Shown: positions 31,784 through 40,452 of the stretch, piece by piece
Layout of the letters: each line of letters begins with the position of its first letter
How positions within the stretch are numbered: position 1 is the first letter of the stretch
DNA from: Pantoea sp. AS-PWVM4
GTDB lineage: Bacteria > Pseudomonadota > Gammaproteobacteria > Enterobacterales > Enterobacteriaceae
DNA length: 64,000 nucleotides
Direction: 5' to 3'
Assembly: GCF_000468095.1 (NCBI RefSeq)
Contig: NZ_ASZC01000003.1
Location: 248,001-312,000 of the forward strand
Position numbers and translations under genes: made by a program
Notes under the pieces: model-generated
The model's input: the letters and a program-made list of their open reading frames with translations, nothing else
The model's database searches: none
Told to the model about the DNA's origin: nothing

Positions 31784-31848
31784 GTAGCGGCGCGATTTTT
31801 CGCGCAATCTCGTGCGTGAAAAACGCGCACGATAAATCGTGCCGCTAC
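31784..31848. repeat. REP-like palindromic element, copy B
   Basis: Left arm GTAGCGGCGCGATTTTTCGC (from 31784) and right arm ending ATCGTGCCGCTAC (at 31848) form an imperfect inverted repeat of the same family as copy A. It lies between the convergent ends of zwf and dhaR. Confidence 0.85.
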
Positions 31849-31863
31849 GGAATATGCCTTCAC

Positions 31864-33849
31864 TCAACGTGATTTATAATCCTCCAGATGAATATTGAAG
31901 GCTTTCAGCTTGCGCCATAATGAGGTGCGGCTGATCTTCAGCGTCTGAGTAATCTTTATGGCTTTACCCTGACACTGGACGGCGGCTTTAATTAACGCAT
32001 CACGTTCCATATCGATGAGGCTATGCAATCCATTCGACGGCGGGACCGTAGCCAGATCGCGAATGCGTTCAATCAGCGCCAGGGGAATATCTTTCACGCG
32101 GATTACCGCGCCATCGCTGTAACTAAAAGCCCGCTCGAGCACATTGCGTAACTCGCGGTTATTTCCCGGCCAGCTGTAACGCGTCAACAGTTGCAGCGCA
32201 TCCTCTGACAACGACAGATTGCTGTCGACTTCACGGCTCATGATCTTCAGATAACGTTTAATCAGCGCCGGAATATCTTCACTGCGTTCGCGCAAAGGGG
32301 GGATATGGATATCGAACGACTGCAATTCATACAGCAAATGGCGGCGAAAACGGTTTTCATCCACGTACTGATTAATATCGACGCTGGTGGTGGTGATTAG
32401 CCGTACATCCAACGGTACCAGCAATTGGTTGGCCTTACTCAGCAAGCCGGTTTTCAGCAGTTGCAGCAGGGCGGTCTGGACTTCGGTGGTCAGGTACTCC
32501 ACATTCTCCAACAAAAGCGTGCCGCCTTTGGCCAGTTCAAACTTTGAGATCACATGCTTGTCGCCATTGACGATGCCGCCGAGAAACTCACTGGTCATGG
32601 TTTCGCGCGGGATTGCCTGGCAGTTGATGGTGATAAAGGGCTTATCCTGACGCTCGCTGGCATTATGAATGGCCTGAGCCAGATAGGACTTACCCAACCC
32701 TTCCTCACCATGCAGCAGCACCGAACCTCGACCTTTCGCCGCCTGTTGCGCCAGGCGCACCACGCGGCGAATGGTATTTGAGGTGCCGACATAATCAAGA
32801 TCATCAAAGGTGAGCCGAGCACCAATACCGCTATGGCGATGGACCAGTTCGCGGATGCGGTCAATCGGGTGCATCAGGGCGATATAACGATCCGAGGTAT
32901 TGTTCGGTCCCTTGACGATTTTCAGTGAAATCGCCAGAGAGATGAAGGTACCCGCAAATTCGATGGCGGTTTCAAATAAATCGACCTCACGATTGTGAGC
33001 GATCGCATTGAGAATGCTTTGCGGTAGCTTGATGATATCGTGAATATTTTTGCCGAGAATTTTTTCACTTTTGACCCCGAACAGGTCGCTACCGTGGATA
33101 TTGAGATAGAGGATAGTGCCTTTATTATCCCATGCCAGTACCCCTTCCTCCACGCCATCCAGCAGGGCGTGAACTTCGCTGAGATGTTGATTGGATTCAG
33201 CCAGAATCAAATCGGTATTCAGTTTGGCGGTGATCTGTTGCTCAATTGAATGCACCAGCGCCAACCCCAGCGCCGGGGCGCTCTCCTGAGCGCTAAGTAA
33301 AATAATCCCCACCGCCCCCATCAGCGTACTGTCGCTGCCGAACACCGGTGCGGCGCAGATCTCAAACGGGTGCAGATGTCGGTTGAAATGTTCATAGCCC
33401 TTGATGCTGAGGGTTTCATGCAACAACAATGCGCTGGAGATGGCGTTATTGCCCATCATGCCTTCGCGCCAATAAATGCTTTCGCGAATCCCGAGCGGTG
33501 CCAGCCTGATCGCCATCGACGGCGTAGCATAAAACTTCAACGTGCAACCGGTTTCGTCGGTCACGAAGATGGCGCAATCCGGCGCATCAAGATATTCGAA
33601 AATATCTTCGATGATGGGGGATGAGATATTCAGCATTTCGGATTGGTTGCGACACAGCGACTCAAAGGTTATGCCTCGGGCATAAAGTTGTTGTGGCCAG
33701 TGATCGTGACGCAACAGGCGTCGGCAACGCAGCCAGGATTGTTTCAGCCAGGGTTTGATGTCCGGGCGGTCCAGACTGGTGAGGTTGTTATATAACTCCG
33801 GGTCCTTGGCGATGAATGCCCGCCATATTGCTTTCATATTGAGACGCAT
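31864..33849 (-). CDS. dhaR: DhaR, activator of the dihydroxyacetone kinase operon
   Basis: A 661-residue enhancer-binding-protein-like regulator (E. coli DhaR 639). In order: N-terminal region, GAF-like domain (~80-210), PAS domain (~222-330), AAA+ domain (~350-580), Fis-type HTH (~625-655). In E. coli DhaK and DhaL bind DhaR and set its activity. The AAA+ domain is worn: Walker A is GEEGLGKS (381-388), the GAFTGA sigma-54 loop is missing (SEFLGGIVNGDKHVISKFEL, 420-439), and Walker B reads LLLENVEY where LFLDEI is usual. It therefore probably acts at a sigma-70 promoter, as reported for E. coli. It is divergent from glpF-dhaKLM. GGAAGG precedes the start. Confidence 0.93.
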   Translation of the reverse strand: MRLNMKAIWRAFIAKDPELYNNLTSLDRPDIKPWLKQSWLRCRRLLRHDHWPQQLYARGITFESLCRNQSEMLNISSPIIEDIFEYLDAPDCAIFVTDETGCTLKFYATPSMAIRLAPLGIRESIYWREGMMGNNAISSALLLHETLSIKGYEHFNRHLHPFEICAAPVFGSDSTLMGAVGIILLSAQESAPALGLALVHSIEQQITAKLNTDLILAESNQHLSEVHALLDGVEEGVLAWDNKGTILYLNIHGSDLFGVKSEKILGKNIHDIIKLPQSILNAIAHNREVDLFETAIEFAGTFISLAISLKIVKGPNNTSDRYIALMHPIDRIRELVHRHSGIGARLTFDDLDYVGTSNTIRRVVRLAQQAAKGRGSVLLHGEEGLGKSYLAQAIHNASERQDKPFITINCQAIPRETMTSEFLGGIVNGDKHVISKFELAKGGTLLLENVEYLTTEVQTALLQLLKTGLLSKANQLLVPLDVRLITTTSVDINQYVDENRFRRHLLYELQSFDIHIPPLRERSEDIPALIKRYLKIMSREVDSNLSLSEDALQLLTRYSWPGNNRELRNVLERAFSYSDGAVIRVKDIPLALIERIRDLATVPPSNGLHSLIDMERDALIKAAVQCQGKAIKITQTLKISRTSLWRKLKAFNIHLEDYKSR

Positions 33850-34296
33850 GCATTGCCTTCCTGCTGAAAATGGCCCAGCTATTAATTGAGTCTGTCAGGG
33901 TAAGAGCCGATCACTGGCGCGGAGCATAACGCTATATGTAGTGTATTTTGACGCTTCCCGGTAAAGCAGCGTGCCAAATTGTGACAGCGATCTGGAAATA
34001 GTTTCCCGCATCAATGTTCACGATTATTTTAAACTAACCAATTGTATTTAATTTGTTTTTTATTTATTTAAACAGCTGATGTGAAATGTCTCACATCTTT
34101 GAATACAGTATGACCGGGTTCAAATAACCCTGTTTTCATCCGCCATTATGTTTCTTTTTGCAACCTTCCCGGAAAAAATAACGTTTCTGAATTAAACAAA
34201 AAAATATTTTTTACAGCCTTTTTCTCCCTTTCTATTCTCAGCATGTTCTTGCATAAGACGACCAGTTATATCAACTGTTAATAAAAGGAAAGGAAG
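33850..34296. other. Divergent dhaR / glpF-dhaKLM promoter region
   Basis: A 447-base AT-rich spacer. It holds a perfect CRP site (listed) and presumably the DhaR target, for which I know no firm consensus. A second TGTGA half-site is near 33979. No reading frame with a ribosome-binding site was found. Confidence 0.65.
34080..34095. promoter_or_regulatory. CRP site upstream of glpF-dhaKLM
   Basis: TGTGAAATGTCTCACA is the exact TGTGA-N6-TCACA core, within a longer palindrome GATGTGA...TCACATC. It is centred about 209 bases before the glpF start. Catabolite control of glycerol use is the natural reading. Confidence 0.85.
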
Positions 34297-35025
34297 ATGA
34301 ACATCTTTTTATCAGAAATGGTCGGCACCATGCTGTTGATTCTGCTTGGCGACGGTGTGGTGGCCAACGTGGTCTTAAAACAAACCAAGGGAGGAAGTAG
34401 CGGCTGGATTGTGATTACCGCAGGGTGGGGTTTTGCGGTGACGGTCGCTGTTTACGCCGTCGGCTGGATCAGCGGCGCGCATCTCAATCCGGCAGTGACA
34501 TTGGCTGTCTGGCTTCAGGGCGGCATTCCATCGGGAATGGTGCTGGTTTACATGCTCGGCCAACTGGTGGGTGCGTTTCTTGGCGCCATCCTCGTCTGGC
34601 TGACGTATAAGCGCCATTATGATGTTTCCGATGATCCCGGCTTAATTCTCGCCACTTTCTGTACCGGTCCTGCTATCCGCGACTATAAATGGAACCTGGT
34701 CACTGAAATTATCGGTACTGCGATGCTGGTATTCGGCGTGTTGGCGATTTTCAACTCGCACAACGGTATTGCCGGTGGTTTTGGGCCTTATGCGGTCGGC
34801 GTGTTGGTGTGGAGTATCGGTTTGTCATTAGGCGGACCTACCGGCTATGCGATCAACCCGGCGCGTGACCTTGGCCCGCGTATCGCGCATGCGTTATTGC
34901 CGATCAAAAACAAAGGCGGTTCCGATTGGAGCTATGCCTGGGTGCCGATTGTCGGTCCATTAATTGGCGGTGCGGTCGGCTCTCTATTATACAAATTCTT
35001 ATTACCTCTCTTATCTACCCCATAA
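34297..35025 (+). CDS. glpF: Glycerol facilitator (aquaglyceroporin)
   Basis: A MIP-family channel of 242 residues with six hydrophobic segments. Both pore motifs are present: SGAHLNPAVT and GYAINPARDLGPR. The aspartate right after the second NPAR is the mark of glycerol-conducting rather than water-only members. AAAGGAAAGG precedes the ATG. It is the first gene after the divergent promoter and lies just upstream of dhaK, so import is coupled to the kinase. E. coli GlpF is larger (281) and sits with glpK; this is a separate, dha-linked type. Confidence 0.88.
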   Translation: MNIFLSEMVGTMLLILLGDGVVANVVLKQTKGGSSGWIVITAGWGFAVTVAVYAVGWISGAHLNPAVTLAVWLQGGIPSGMVLVYMLGQLVGAFLGAILVWLTYKRHYDVSDDPGLILATFCTGPAIRDYKWNLVTEIIGTAMLVFGVLAIFNSHNGIAGGFGPYAVGVLVWSIGLSLGGPTGYAINPARDLGPRIAHALLPIKNKGGSDWSYAWVPIVGPLIGGAVGSLLYKFLLPLLSTP

Positions 35026-35032
35026 CAGTCGC

Positions 35033-35055
35033 CCCCAGGCCGCACCGGCCTGGGG
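35033..35055 (+). other. Strong hairpin between glpF and dhaK
   Basis: CCCCAGGCCG and CGGCCTGGGG form a perfect 10-base stem on a three-base loop, just before the dhaK ribosome-binding site and with no T-run after it. It may stabilise the glpF end of the message or set the glpF:dhaK ratio. Confidence 0.7.
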
Positions 35056-35074
35056 ACATGACGAGGAAAGATTG

Positions 35075-36139
35075 ATGAAAAAGTTAATCAACAAGGTTGA
35101 TGATGTTGTCAGGGAACAACTTGAAGGCTTTGCCCTGGCGCATCCGGAATTAACGGTCAATATCGAACCTTTCTATGTCTGTCGCCGCACCGATAAACCG
35201 AAGGTTGCACTGATTTCCGGTGGTGGGTCAGGGCATGAACCGATGCACGGTGGATTTGTCGGTTTTGGCATGTTGGACGGTGCCTGCCCCGGACATATTT
35301 TTACCTCGCCAACTCCCGATCAGATGTACGAATGCGCGCAAAAGGTCAACAGCGATAATGGCATCCTGTTGCTGATTAAAAATTACACCGGCGACATTCT
35401 TAACTTTGAAACCGCTGCTGAATTGCTGCATGGCGAGGGCATTCCGGTACAGGTGGCGGTGATTGACGATGACGTGGCGGTGAAAGATAGCCTGTACACC
35501 GCAGGTCGTCGTGGTGTTGCCACGACGGTGCTGGCAGAGAAAATTCTGGGCGCAGCGGCGGAAGAGGGTTACAGCCTGGATGAATGCGTGCAACTGGCGA
35601 CGCGTATTGGTAACCGTGGGCGTTCAATCGGTGTGGCATTGTCGGCCTGTACGGTGCCCGCTGCGGGCCGGGCAAGTTTTGATTTAGCTGATGATGAAAT
35701 TGAATTTGGTATTGGTATCCACGGTGAACCGGGTATCCGCCGCGAGAAGTACAGTGACTGCGATACCCTGGTCACAGAGATGCTCAACGAAATTCTCGAC
35801 AATACGCCCTACAGTCGCGTGTTGCGGCAGTGGGACGGTGATAAAGGCGAGTGGGTGGAAAACAGCCAGACTACCGAGCCGTTAAATGAACAGGACAGCG
35901 TGATTGTGCTGGTCAATGGGTTGGGTGGCACGCCGTTATCAGAGCTGTATGCGGTGTACCGCAAAACGGCAGAAATCCTGACCGCGCGCAACATCCATAT
36001 CGCCCGCAACCTGGTGGGGACGTTCTGTAGCTCCATCGACATGCAGGGGGTATCGATCACGCTGTTGAAAGTTGACGAAGAGATGCTGACGTTGTGGGAT
36101 TTTCCGGTCAGCACCCCAGCGCTACGCTGGAAAATGTAA
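35075..36139 (+). CDS. dhaK: PEP-dependent dihydroxyacetone kinase, substrate-binding subunit DhaK
   Basis: DhaK binds dihydroxyacetone covalently and presents it to DhaL-ADP-phosphate. The start MKKLINKVDDVV (GAGGAAAG before it) gives 354 residues (E. coli 356). The hemiaminal histidine is H216 in GIGIHGEPG; substrate contacts are expected at GGGSGHEP (H54) and NYTGDILNF (D107). A longer frame reaching into glpF is rejected. It is part of glpF-dhaKLM. DhaK also acts as a co-repressor of DhaR in E. coli. Confidence 0.96.
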   Translation: MKKLINKVDDVVREQLEGFALAHPELTVNIEPFYVCRRTDKPKVALISGGGSGHEPMHGGFVGFGMLDGACPGHIFTSPTPDQMYECAQKVNSDNGILLLIKNYTGDILNFETAAELLHGEGIPVQVAVIDDDVAVKDSLYTAGRRGVATTVLAEKILGAAAEEGYSLDECVQLATRIGNRGRSIGVALSACTVPAAGRASFDLADDEIEFGIGIHGEPGIRREKYSDCDTLVTEMLNEILDNTPYSRVLRQWDGDKGEWVENSQTTEPLNEQDSVIVLVNGLGGTPLSELYAVYRKTAEILTARNIHIARNLVGTFCSSIDMQGVSITLLKVDEEMLTLWDFPVSTPALRWKM

Positions 36140-36212
36140 CCTGGTGTCGCGGTCTGGTCAGTAAAGCCAGACCGCTGTGACGCGGGAAGAGAGCATTCTG
36201 TGGGGGATAACA

Positions 36213-36836
36213 ATGGTCGTAAGCAAAAAACAGGTGATTGATTGGCTGGATGCCTCAGCAACGGTTTTTGAGCAGCAGCAAGAGTTTCTGACCAATCTGG
36301 ACCGCGAAATCGGCGATGCCGATCACGGGTTGAACATGAATCGTGGCTTCAAAAAGGTAAAAGAGAAACTGCCGACGCTGGAAGATAAGGATATTGGCAC
36401 CATTTTGAAAAATACCGGGATGGTGTTGTTGTCGAGCATTGGCGGTGCCAGCGGGCCACTCTATGGCACTTTTTTCCTGAAAGCCGCCGAATGTGTCATG
36501 GCGAAAGAAGAATTAACGGTGACGGATTTATACAACCTGTACCGCGAAGGCACGGAGCGGATCATCGCACGCGGGATGGCACACCCGGGTGATAAAACCA
36601 TGGTGGATACGTTGTCAGCCATCGTCTCATCGTTGCAAACCCAGCAGGAAGCACCGCTGACCAGTGCATTGAATAGCACGTTAGTGGTGGCCGAGGCCGC
36701 GATGAAAAGCACCATTCCGATGCGGGCCGGAAAAGGGCGTGCCAGTTATCTTGGTGAACGTTCTATCGGACACCAGGACCCCGGTGCGACCTCCAGTTAT
36801 CTGTTATTTAAAACACTTTGTGAGGTTGTTGGCTAA
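36213..36836 (+). CDS. dhaL: Dihydroxyacetone kinase, ADP-binding subunit DhaL
   Basis: DhaL carries a bound ADP that is phosphorylated by DhaM and passes phosphate to dihydroxyacetone. It has 207 residues from the ATG at 36213, which has GGGGGA in front; a GTG at 36177 is less likely. The Mg-ADP aspartates lie in DREIGDADHGLNMNRGF. GGASGPLYGTFF and GRASYLGERSIGHQDPGA are the other family blocks. In E. coli DhaL-ADP activates DhaR, so its phosphorylation state reports substrate supply. Confidence 0.96.
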   Translation: MVVSKKQVIDWLDASATVFEQQQEFLTNLDREIGDADHGLNMNRGFKKVKEKLPTLEDKDIGTILKNTGMVLLSSIGGASGPLYGTFFLKAAECVMAKEELTVTDLYNLYREGTERIIARGMAHPGDKTMVDTLSAIVSSLQTQQEAPLTSALNSTLVVAEAAMKSTIPMRAGKGRASYLGERSIGHQDPGATSSYLLFKTLCEVVG

Positions 36837-36867
36837 CAAACGTGGTCCTCAATAAGGTGATCCAACT

Positions 36868-38292
36868 ATGGTTAATATTGTGGTGGTTTCGCATAGCAGG
36901 AAGCTGGCTGAAGGCGTGATTGAGCTGGCGTCACAAATGACTCAGGGAAAAGTAAAGTTCGCCCTCGCGGCTGGCATTGATGATCCTGAAAACCCGATTG
37001 GTACTGATCCGGTCGCGGTGATGATGGCCATTGAGGAGGTGCTGGATGACGATGTGCTGGTGATGGTCGATATGGGAAGCGCGATCCTCAGTACCGACAT
37101 GGCGAAAGAGCTGCTTGGCGAGGAAAAGATGGCACGGGTGCAGATTTGCGCCGCGCCGCTGGTGGAAGGCACGGTGGCGGCAGCGGTCGCGGCGGCATCC
37201 GGGCTATCGGTTGAACAGGTGATGGCGGAGGCACATCAGGCGCTGACAGCAAAGTACGCCCAGTTGGGGCAGAGCGAGGCGTTGCCAACTATGTCGCTCC
37301 CGGAGGGGGCAACTGATACGCATAACGACAGCAAAAGCTTTTCCTGGACAGTAACCAATCCGACCGGCATTCACGCCCGTCCGGCATCGGCGATTGCCCG
37401 TTGTCTGAATCAATTTGATGCGGAGGTACAAATCGTCAATGGCGACCGTGTGTTGAATGCCAAGAGCATGAACAATGTGGCGCTGTTGGGTATCAAATGT
37501 GGTGATGTCATTACGTTGCACGCTCTTGGACCCGAGGCGCAGCAGGCAATCGATGCATTTGCCGCGCTGGCAGCAACGCAATTCGGCGATGACAACGCGG
37601 TACCCGAGGCGGTGGTGAAAAAAAAGTCCGACGTGCTGGCGGTGACGATCTGCCGCATCGAACGTGGCCTGCCACAATTGACGCAACGTGCAGCGGCCGC
37701 AAAAGACGTCGAAATTGCCCGGCTGAGTCAGGCGATTGCGGCGGCGAAGCAGGAACTGGAGATATTGATTGCCACCACAACTGAGCAACTGACGGACAAT
37801 GAGGCGGCAATTTTTTCCGCACACCAGATGATGTTGGAAGATGGCGAGTTGTTCGACACCACCCTTGAACGGCTGGAGCAACAACCAGCACCTGTCGAGC
37901 AGTTGTGGCTTGGCGTGATTAGCCAGATGGCCGATGAATACCGGGCGATTGAGGATACGTATCTGCGTGAACGGTATATCGATGTTTATGACGTTGGGAT
38001 GCGGGTGCTGGGGCTGTTGCTCGGCCATCCTCTGTCTACTCTGCCGCCAGCGCATTCGCCCACATTAATTATCGCTAATTATCTCTTGCCCTCGGAAATT
38101 ATGGCCTTAGACAACACGCTGACCGAGGGCGTCTGTTTTACCACCATCGGTGCCCAATCTCATGCGGCGATTTTGGCCGCCGCACGCGGGATAGCGGTGT
38201 TTATCGATCGCAAAGGCAAGCGTACCAGACAATGGCAGGACGGCACGCGGGTGCAGCTGGCAACGGATTCCGGCGAGATCATGGCGGTATAA
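36868..38292 (+). CDS. dhaM: Dihydroxyacetone kinase phosphotransfer protein DhaM
   Basis: DhaM takes phosphate from the PTS and gives it to ADP on DhaL. It has 474 residues (E. coli 472) in three parts: an EIIA-mannose-like domain (1-~130, phospho-His H9 in VVVSHSRK), an HPr domain (~155-240, H169 in TGIHARPAS), and an N-terminal enzyme I-like domain (~255-474, H432 in GAQSHAAIL). All three histidines are intact. It is last in the operon; no T-rich hairpin was seen before eda. Confidence 0.96.
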   Translation: MVNIVVVSHSRKLAEGVIELASQMTQGKVKFALAAGIDDPENPIGTDPVAVMMAIEEVLDDDVLVMVDMGSAILSTDMAKELLGEEKMARVQICAAPLVEGTVAAAVAAASGLSVEQVMAEAHQALTAKYAQLGQSEALPTMSLPEGATDTHNDSKSFSWTVTNPTGIHARPASAIARCLNQFDAEVQIVNGDRVLNAKSMNNVALLGIKCGDVITLHALGPEAQQAIDAFAALAATQFGDDNAVPEAVVKKKSDVLAVTICRIERGLPQLTQRAAAAKDVEIARLSQAIAAAKQELEILIATTTEQLTDNEAAIFSAHQMMLEDGELFDTTLERLEQQPAPVEQLWLGVISQMADEYRAIEDTYLRERYIDVYDVGMRVLGLLLGHPLSTLPPAHSPTLIIANYLLPSEIMALDNTLTEGVCFTTIGAQSHAAILAAARGIAVFIDRKGKRTRQWQDGTRVQLATDSGEIMAV

Positions 38293-38309
38293 CCTTTTCA
38301 TCATCCTGA

Positions 38310-38328
38310 ATTGAACCGTGGTTTCAAA
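38310..38328. promoter_or_regulatory. Candidate KdgR operator upstream of eda
   Basis: ATTGAACCGTGGTTTCAAA matches 15 of 19 positions of the KdgR consensus AATRAAAYRNYRTTTYAWT and forms a near-palindrome (TTGAACC/GGTTTCAA). It is 106 bases before eda; kdgR itself is at 61.9 kb. Confidence 0.55.
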
Positions 38329-38433
38329 AACCTGGCGTCACCGATAGACGTAAGTCACGCCGATCTTGTATGGTAATGCTCAGGAACATCCTGCGGGCCA
38401 GCTACGGCCTGACTGAAACCCTTAGGAAACGTG

Positions 38434-39072
38434 ATGAAAAACTGGAAAACAAGTGCAGAACAGATCCTGACCACCGGACCGGTTGTTCCGGTGATTGTGG
38501 TAAACAAACTCGAACACGCCGTACCCATGGCTAAAGCGCTGGTGGCGGGCGGTGTTCGCGTGCTGGAAGTGACCCTGCGCACGCCAGTGGCGATGGATGC
38601 GCTGCGTGCCATGATTAAAGAAGTTCCGGAAGCGATTGTCGGGGCGGGAACTGTTATCAACCCCCAGCAGTTAAAAGAAGTGACCGACGCGGGCGCGCAG
38701 TTTGTCATCAGCCCCGGTATCACCGAACCGCTGCTGAAAGCGGCCGTAGAAGGCCCGGTGCCGTTGATTCCGGGTATCAGCACCGTATCCGAGCTGATGA
38801 CGGGTATGGATTACGGTCTGCGCGAGTTTAAATTCTTCCCGGCGGAGGCCAACGGTGGCGTGAAAGCGTTGCAGGCGATTGGCGGACCCTTCCCACAAGT
38901 ACGTTTCTGCCCAACTGGCGGTATCTCACTGGCTAACTATCGTGACTATCTGGCGCTGAAGAGCGTGCTGTGTATTGGCGGCTCATGGCTGGTGCCGAAC
39001 GATGCGCTGGAGGCGGGTGACTGGGATCGTATTACCCATCTGGCTCGCGAAGCGGTAGCGGGCGCGAAATAA
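38434..39072 (+). CDS. eda: KDPG / KHG aldolase
   Basis: Eda splits 2-keto-3-deoxy-6-phosphogluconate into pyruvate and glyceraldehyde-3-phosphate. It has 212 residues, near-identical in pattern to E. coli (213). The Schiff-base lysine is in [13 protein letters not shown] and the base glutamate in VLEVTLRT. The ATG at 38434 is chosen over a GTG one codon upstream because AGGA is eight bases away. Without edd beside it, its role may be in degrading hexuronates (KDG-6-P) instead of gluconate. Confidence 0.97.
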   Translation: MKNWKTSAEQILTTGPVVPVIVVNKLEHAVPMAKALVAGGVRVLEVTLRTPVAMDALRAMIKEVPEAIVGAGTVINPQQLKEVTDAGAQFVISPGITEPLLKAAVEGPVPLIPGISTVSELMTGMDYGLREFKFFPAEANGGVKALQAIGGPFPQVRFCPTGGISLANYRDYLALKSVLCIGGSWLVPNDALEAGDWDRITHLAREAVAGAK

Positions 39073-39073
39073 G

Positions 39074-39106
39074 TGATGAGCGGTGAGCCGGGTGCTCACC
39101 GCATCA
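39074..39106. terminator. Hairpin between eda and purT
   Basis: GCGGTGAG pairs with CTCACCGC around CCGGGTG, with outer TGAT/ATCA pairs; it sits between convergent stops but lacks a long T-run. Confidence 0.6.
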
Positions 39107-39110
39107 GGTG

Positions 39111-40289
39111 TTAACCTTCGACTTTCACCGCGGCTGCGGCTTTGATAGCGCGAGCAACGGCGTCATCGGTATTCTCACCGGTGGCGAGCGCCACGCCCAG
39201 ACGGCGTTGACCGGCGATTTCCGGCTTACCGAACAAACGTAACTGCAAGCCCGCACCCAGTGCCGCTTCAACATTTACGAAGCGTACATTGGTGCTTTCC
39301 AGTTGCGGCAAAATCACCGCGCTGGCCGCTGGGCCATACTGACGAATACCGCCAACCGGTAAACCGAGGAAGGCACGGACGTGCAGCGCGAACTCAGACA
39401 GATCCTGAGAAATCAGCGTTACCATGCCGGTATCGTGTGGACGCGGTGACACTTCGCTAAAGATCACTTCATCGCCACACACGAACAATTCCACGCCAAA
39501 CAGGCCGTAACCACCCAGCGCCTTAACCACTTTTTCCGCGATAGCTTGCGCGCGTTGCAGGGCGAGGTCGCTCATTTGCTGGGGTTGCCAGGATTCACGG
39601 TAATCGCCATCTTCCTGACGATGGCCGATCGGGGCACAGAAATGAATGCCATCGACAGCGCTGATGGTCAGCAGCGTGATTTCGAAATCGAACTTCACCA
39701 CGCCTTCAACAATGACACGACCGGCACCGGCGCGCCCACCTTGTTGCGCATAATCCCAGGCCTTGTCGAGCTGGCTGGCTTCACGAATAAAACTCTGGCC
39801 TTTACCGGAAGAACTCATCACCGGCTTGACGATGCATGGAAAACCAATGGCGTTGGCGGCGGCAACAAAGTTTTCTTTGCTGTCGGCAAATTGGTAGGTG
39901 GAAGTCGGCAATGCCAGTTCCTCGGCAGCCAGACGACGAATCCCTTCACGATTCATAGTCAGACGCGCGGCGCGCGCGGTGGGCACCACTTTTTGCCCTT
40001 GCTGCTCCAGCTCAAGCAGTTTTTCGGTGGCGATGGCTTCGATTTCCGGCACCACGAAATCCGGTTTCTCCTGGGCAATCAGCGCGGCCAATGCGTCGCC
40101 GTCCAGCATGTTAATGACATGGCTGCGATGGGCAACATGCATAGCAGGCGCATCGGCGTAGCGATCGACAGCAATCACTTCCACACCCAGACGCTGGCAC
40201 TCCAGTGCCACTTCTTTACCCAGCTCGCCTGAACCTAACAGCATGACACGCGTTGCGGCAGGACGCAGCGCGGTTCCGAGAGTCGTCAT
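39111..40289 (-). CDS. purT: Formate-dependent GAR transformylase 2
   Basis: PurT makes formyl-glycinamide ribonucleotide from GAR, formate and ATP in purine synthesis. It has 392 residues, as in E. coli. It is an ATP-grasp enzyme: N-terminal preATP domain ([21 protein letters not shown]), ATP-binding loop [11 protein letters not shown], and metal-site [15 protein letters not shown] perfect PurR box lies 38 bases upstream of the start. It converges on eda. Confidence 0.98.
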   Translation of the reverse strand: MTTLGTALRPAATRVMLLGSGELGKEVALECQRLGVEVIAVDRYADAPAMHVAHRSHVINMLDGDALAALIAQEKPDFVVPEIEAIATEKLLELEQQGQKVVPTARAARLTMNREGIRRLAAEELALPTSTYQFADSKENFVAAANAIGFPCIVKPVMSSSGKGQSFIREASQLDKAWDYAQQGGRAGAGRVIVEGVVKFDFEITLLTISAVDGIHFCAPIGHRQEDGDYRESWQPQQMSDLALQRAQAIAEKVVKALGGYGLFGVELFVCGDEVIFSEVSPRPHDTGMVTLISQDLSEFALHVRAFLGLPVGGIRQYGPAASAVILPQLESTNVRFVNVEAALGAGLQLRLFGKPEIAGQRRLGVALATGENTDDAVARAIKAAAAVKVEG

Positions 40290-40327
40290 AATTTCACCTT
40301 AGCAGTCAAAATGCGCGCGCAGTATAT

Positions 40328-40343
40328 ACGAAAACGTTTGCGT
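40328..40343 (-). promoter_or_regulatory. PurR operator upstream of purT
   Basis: Read on the minus strand the sequence is ACGCAAACGTTTTCGT, which equals the PurR consensus (ANGCAANCGNTTNCNT). It lies 39-54 bases before the purT start. Confidence 0.92.
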
Positions 40344-40452
40344 TCTCATCTTTTCAGCACGGCAACGTTTGCCTTACTTTGCGTCGTTCTGACGTTTCCT
40401 GACATCCACTGCGGCAGCATGTGAAACCCGGATCTTAAACAGGAGTTAAACG

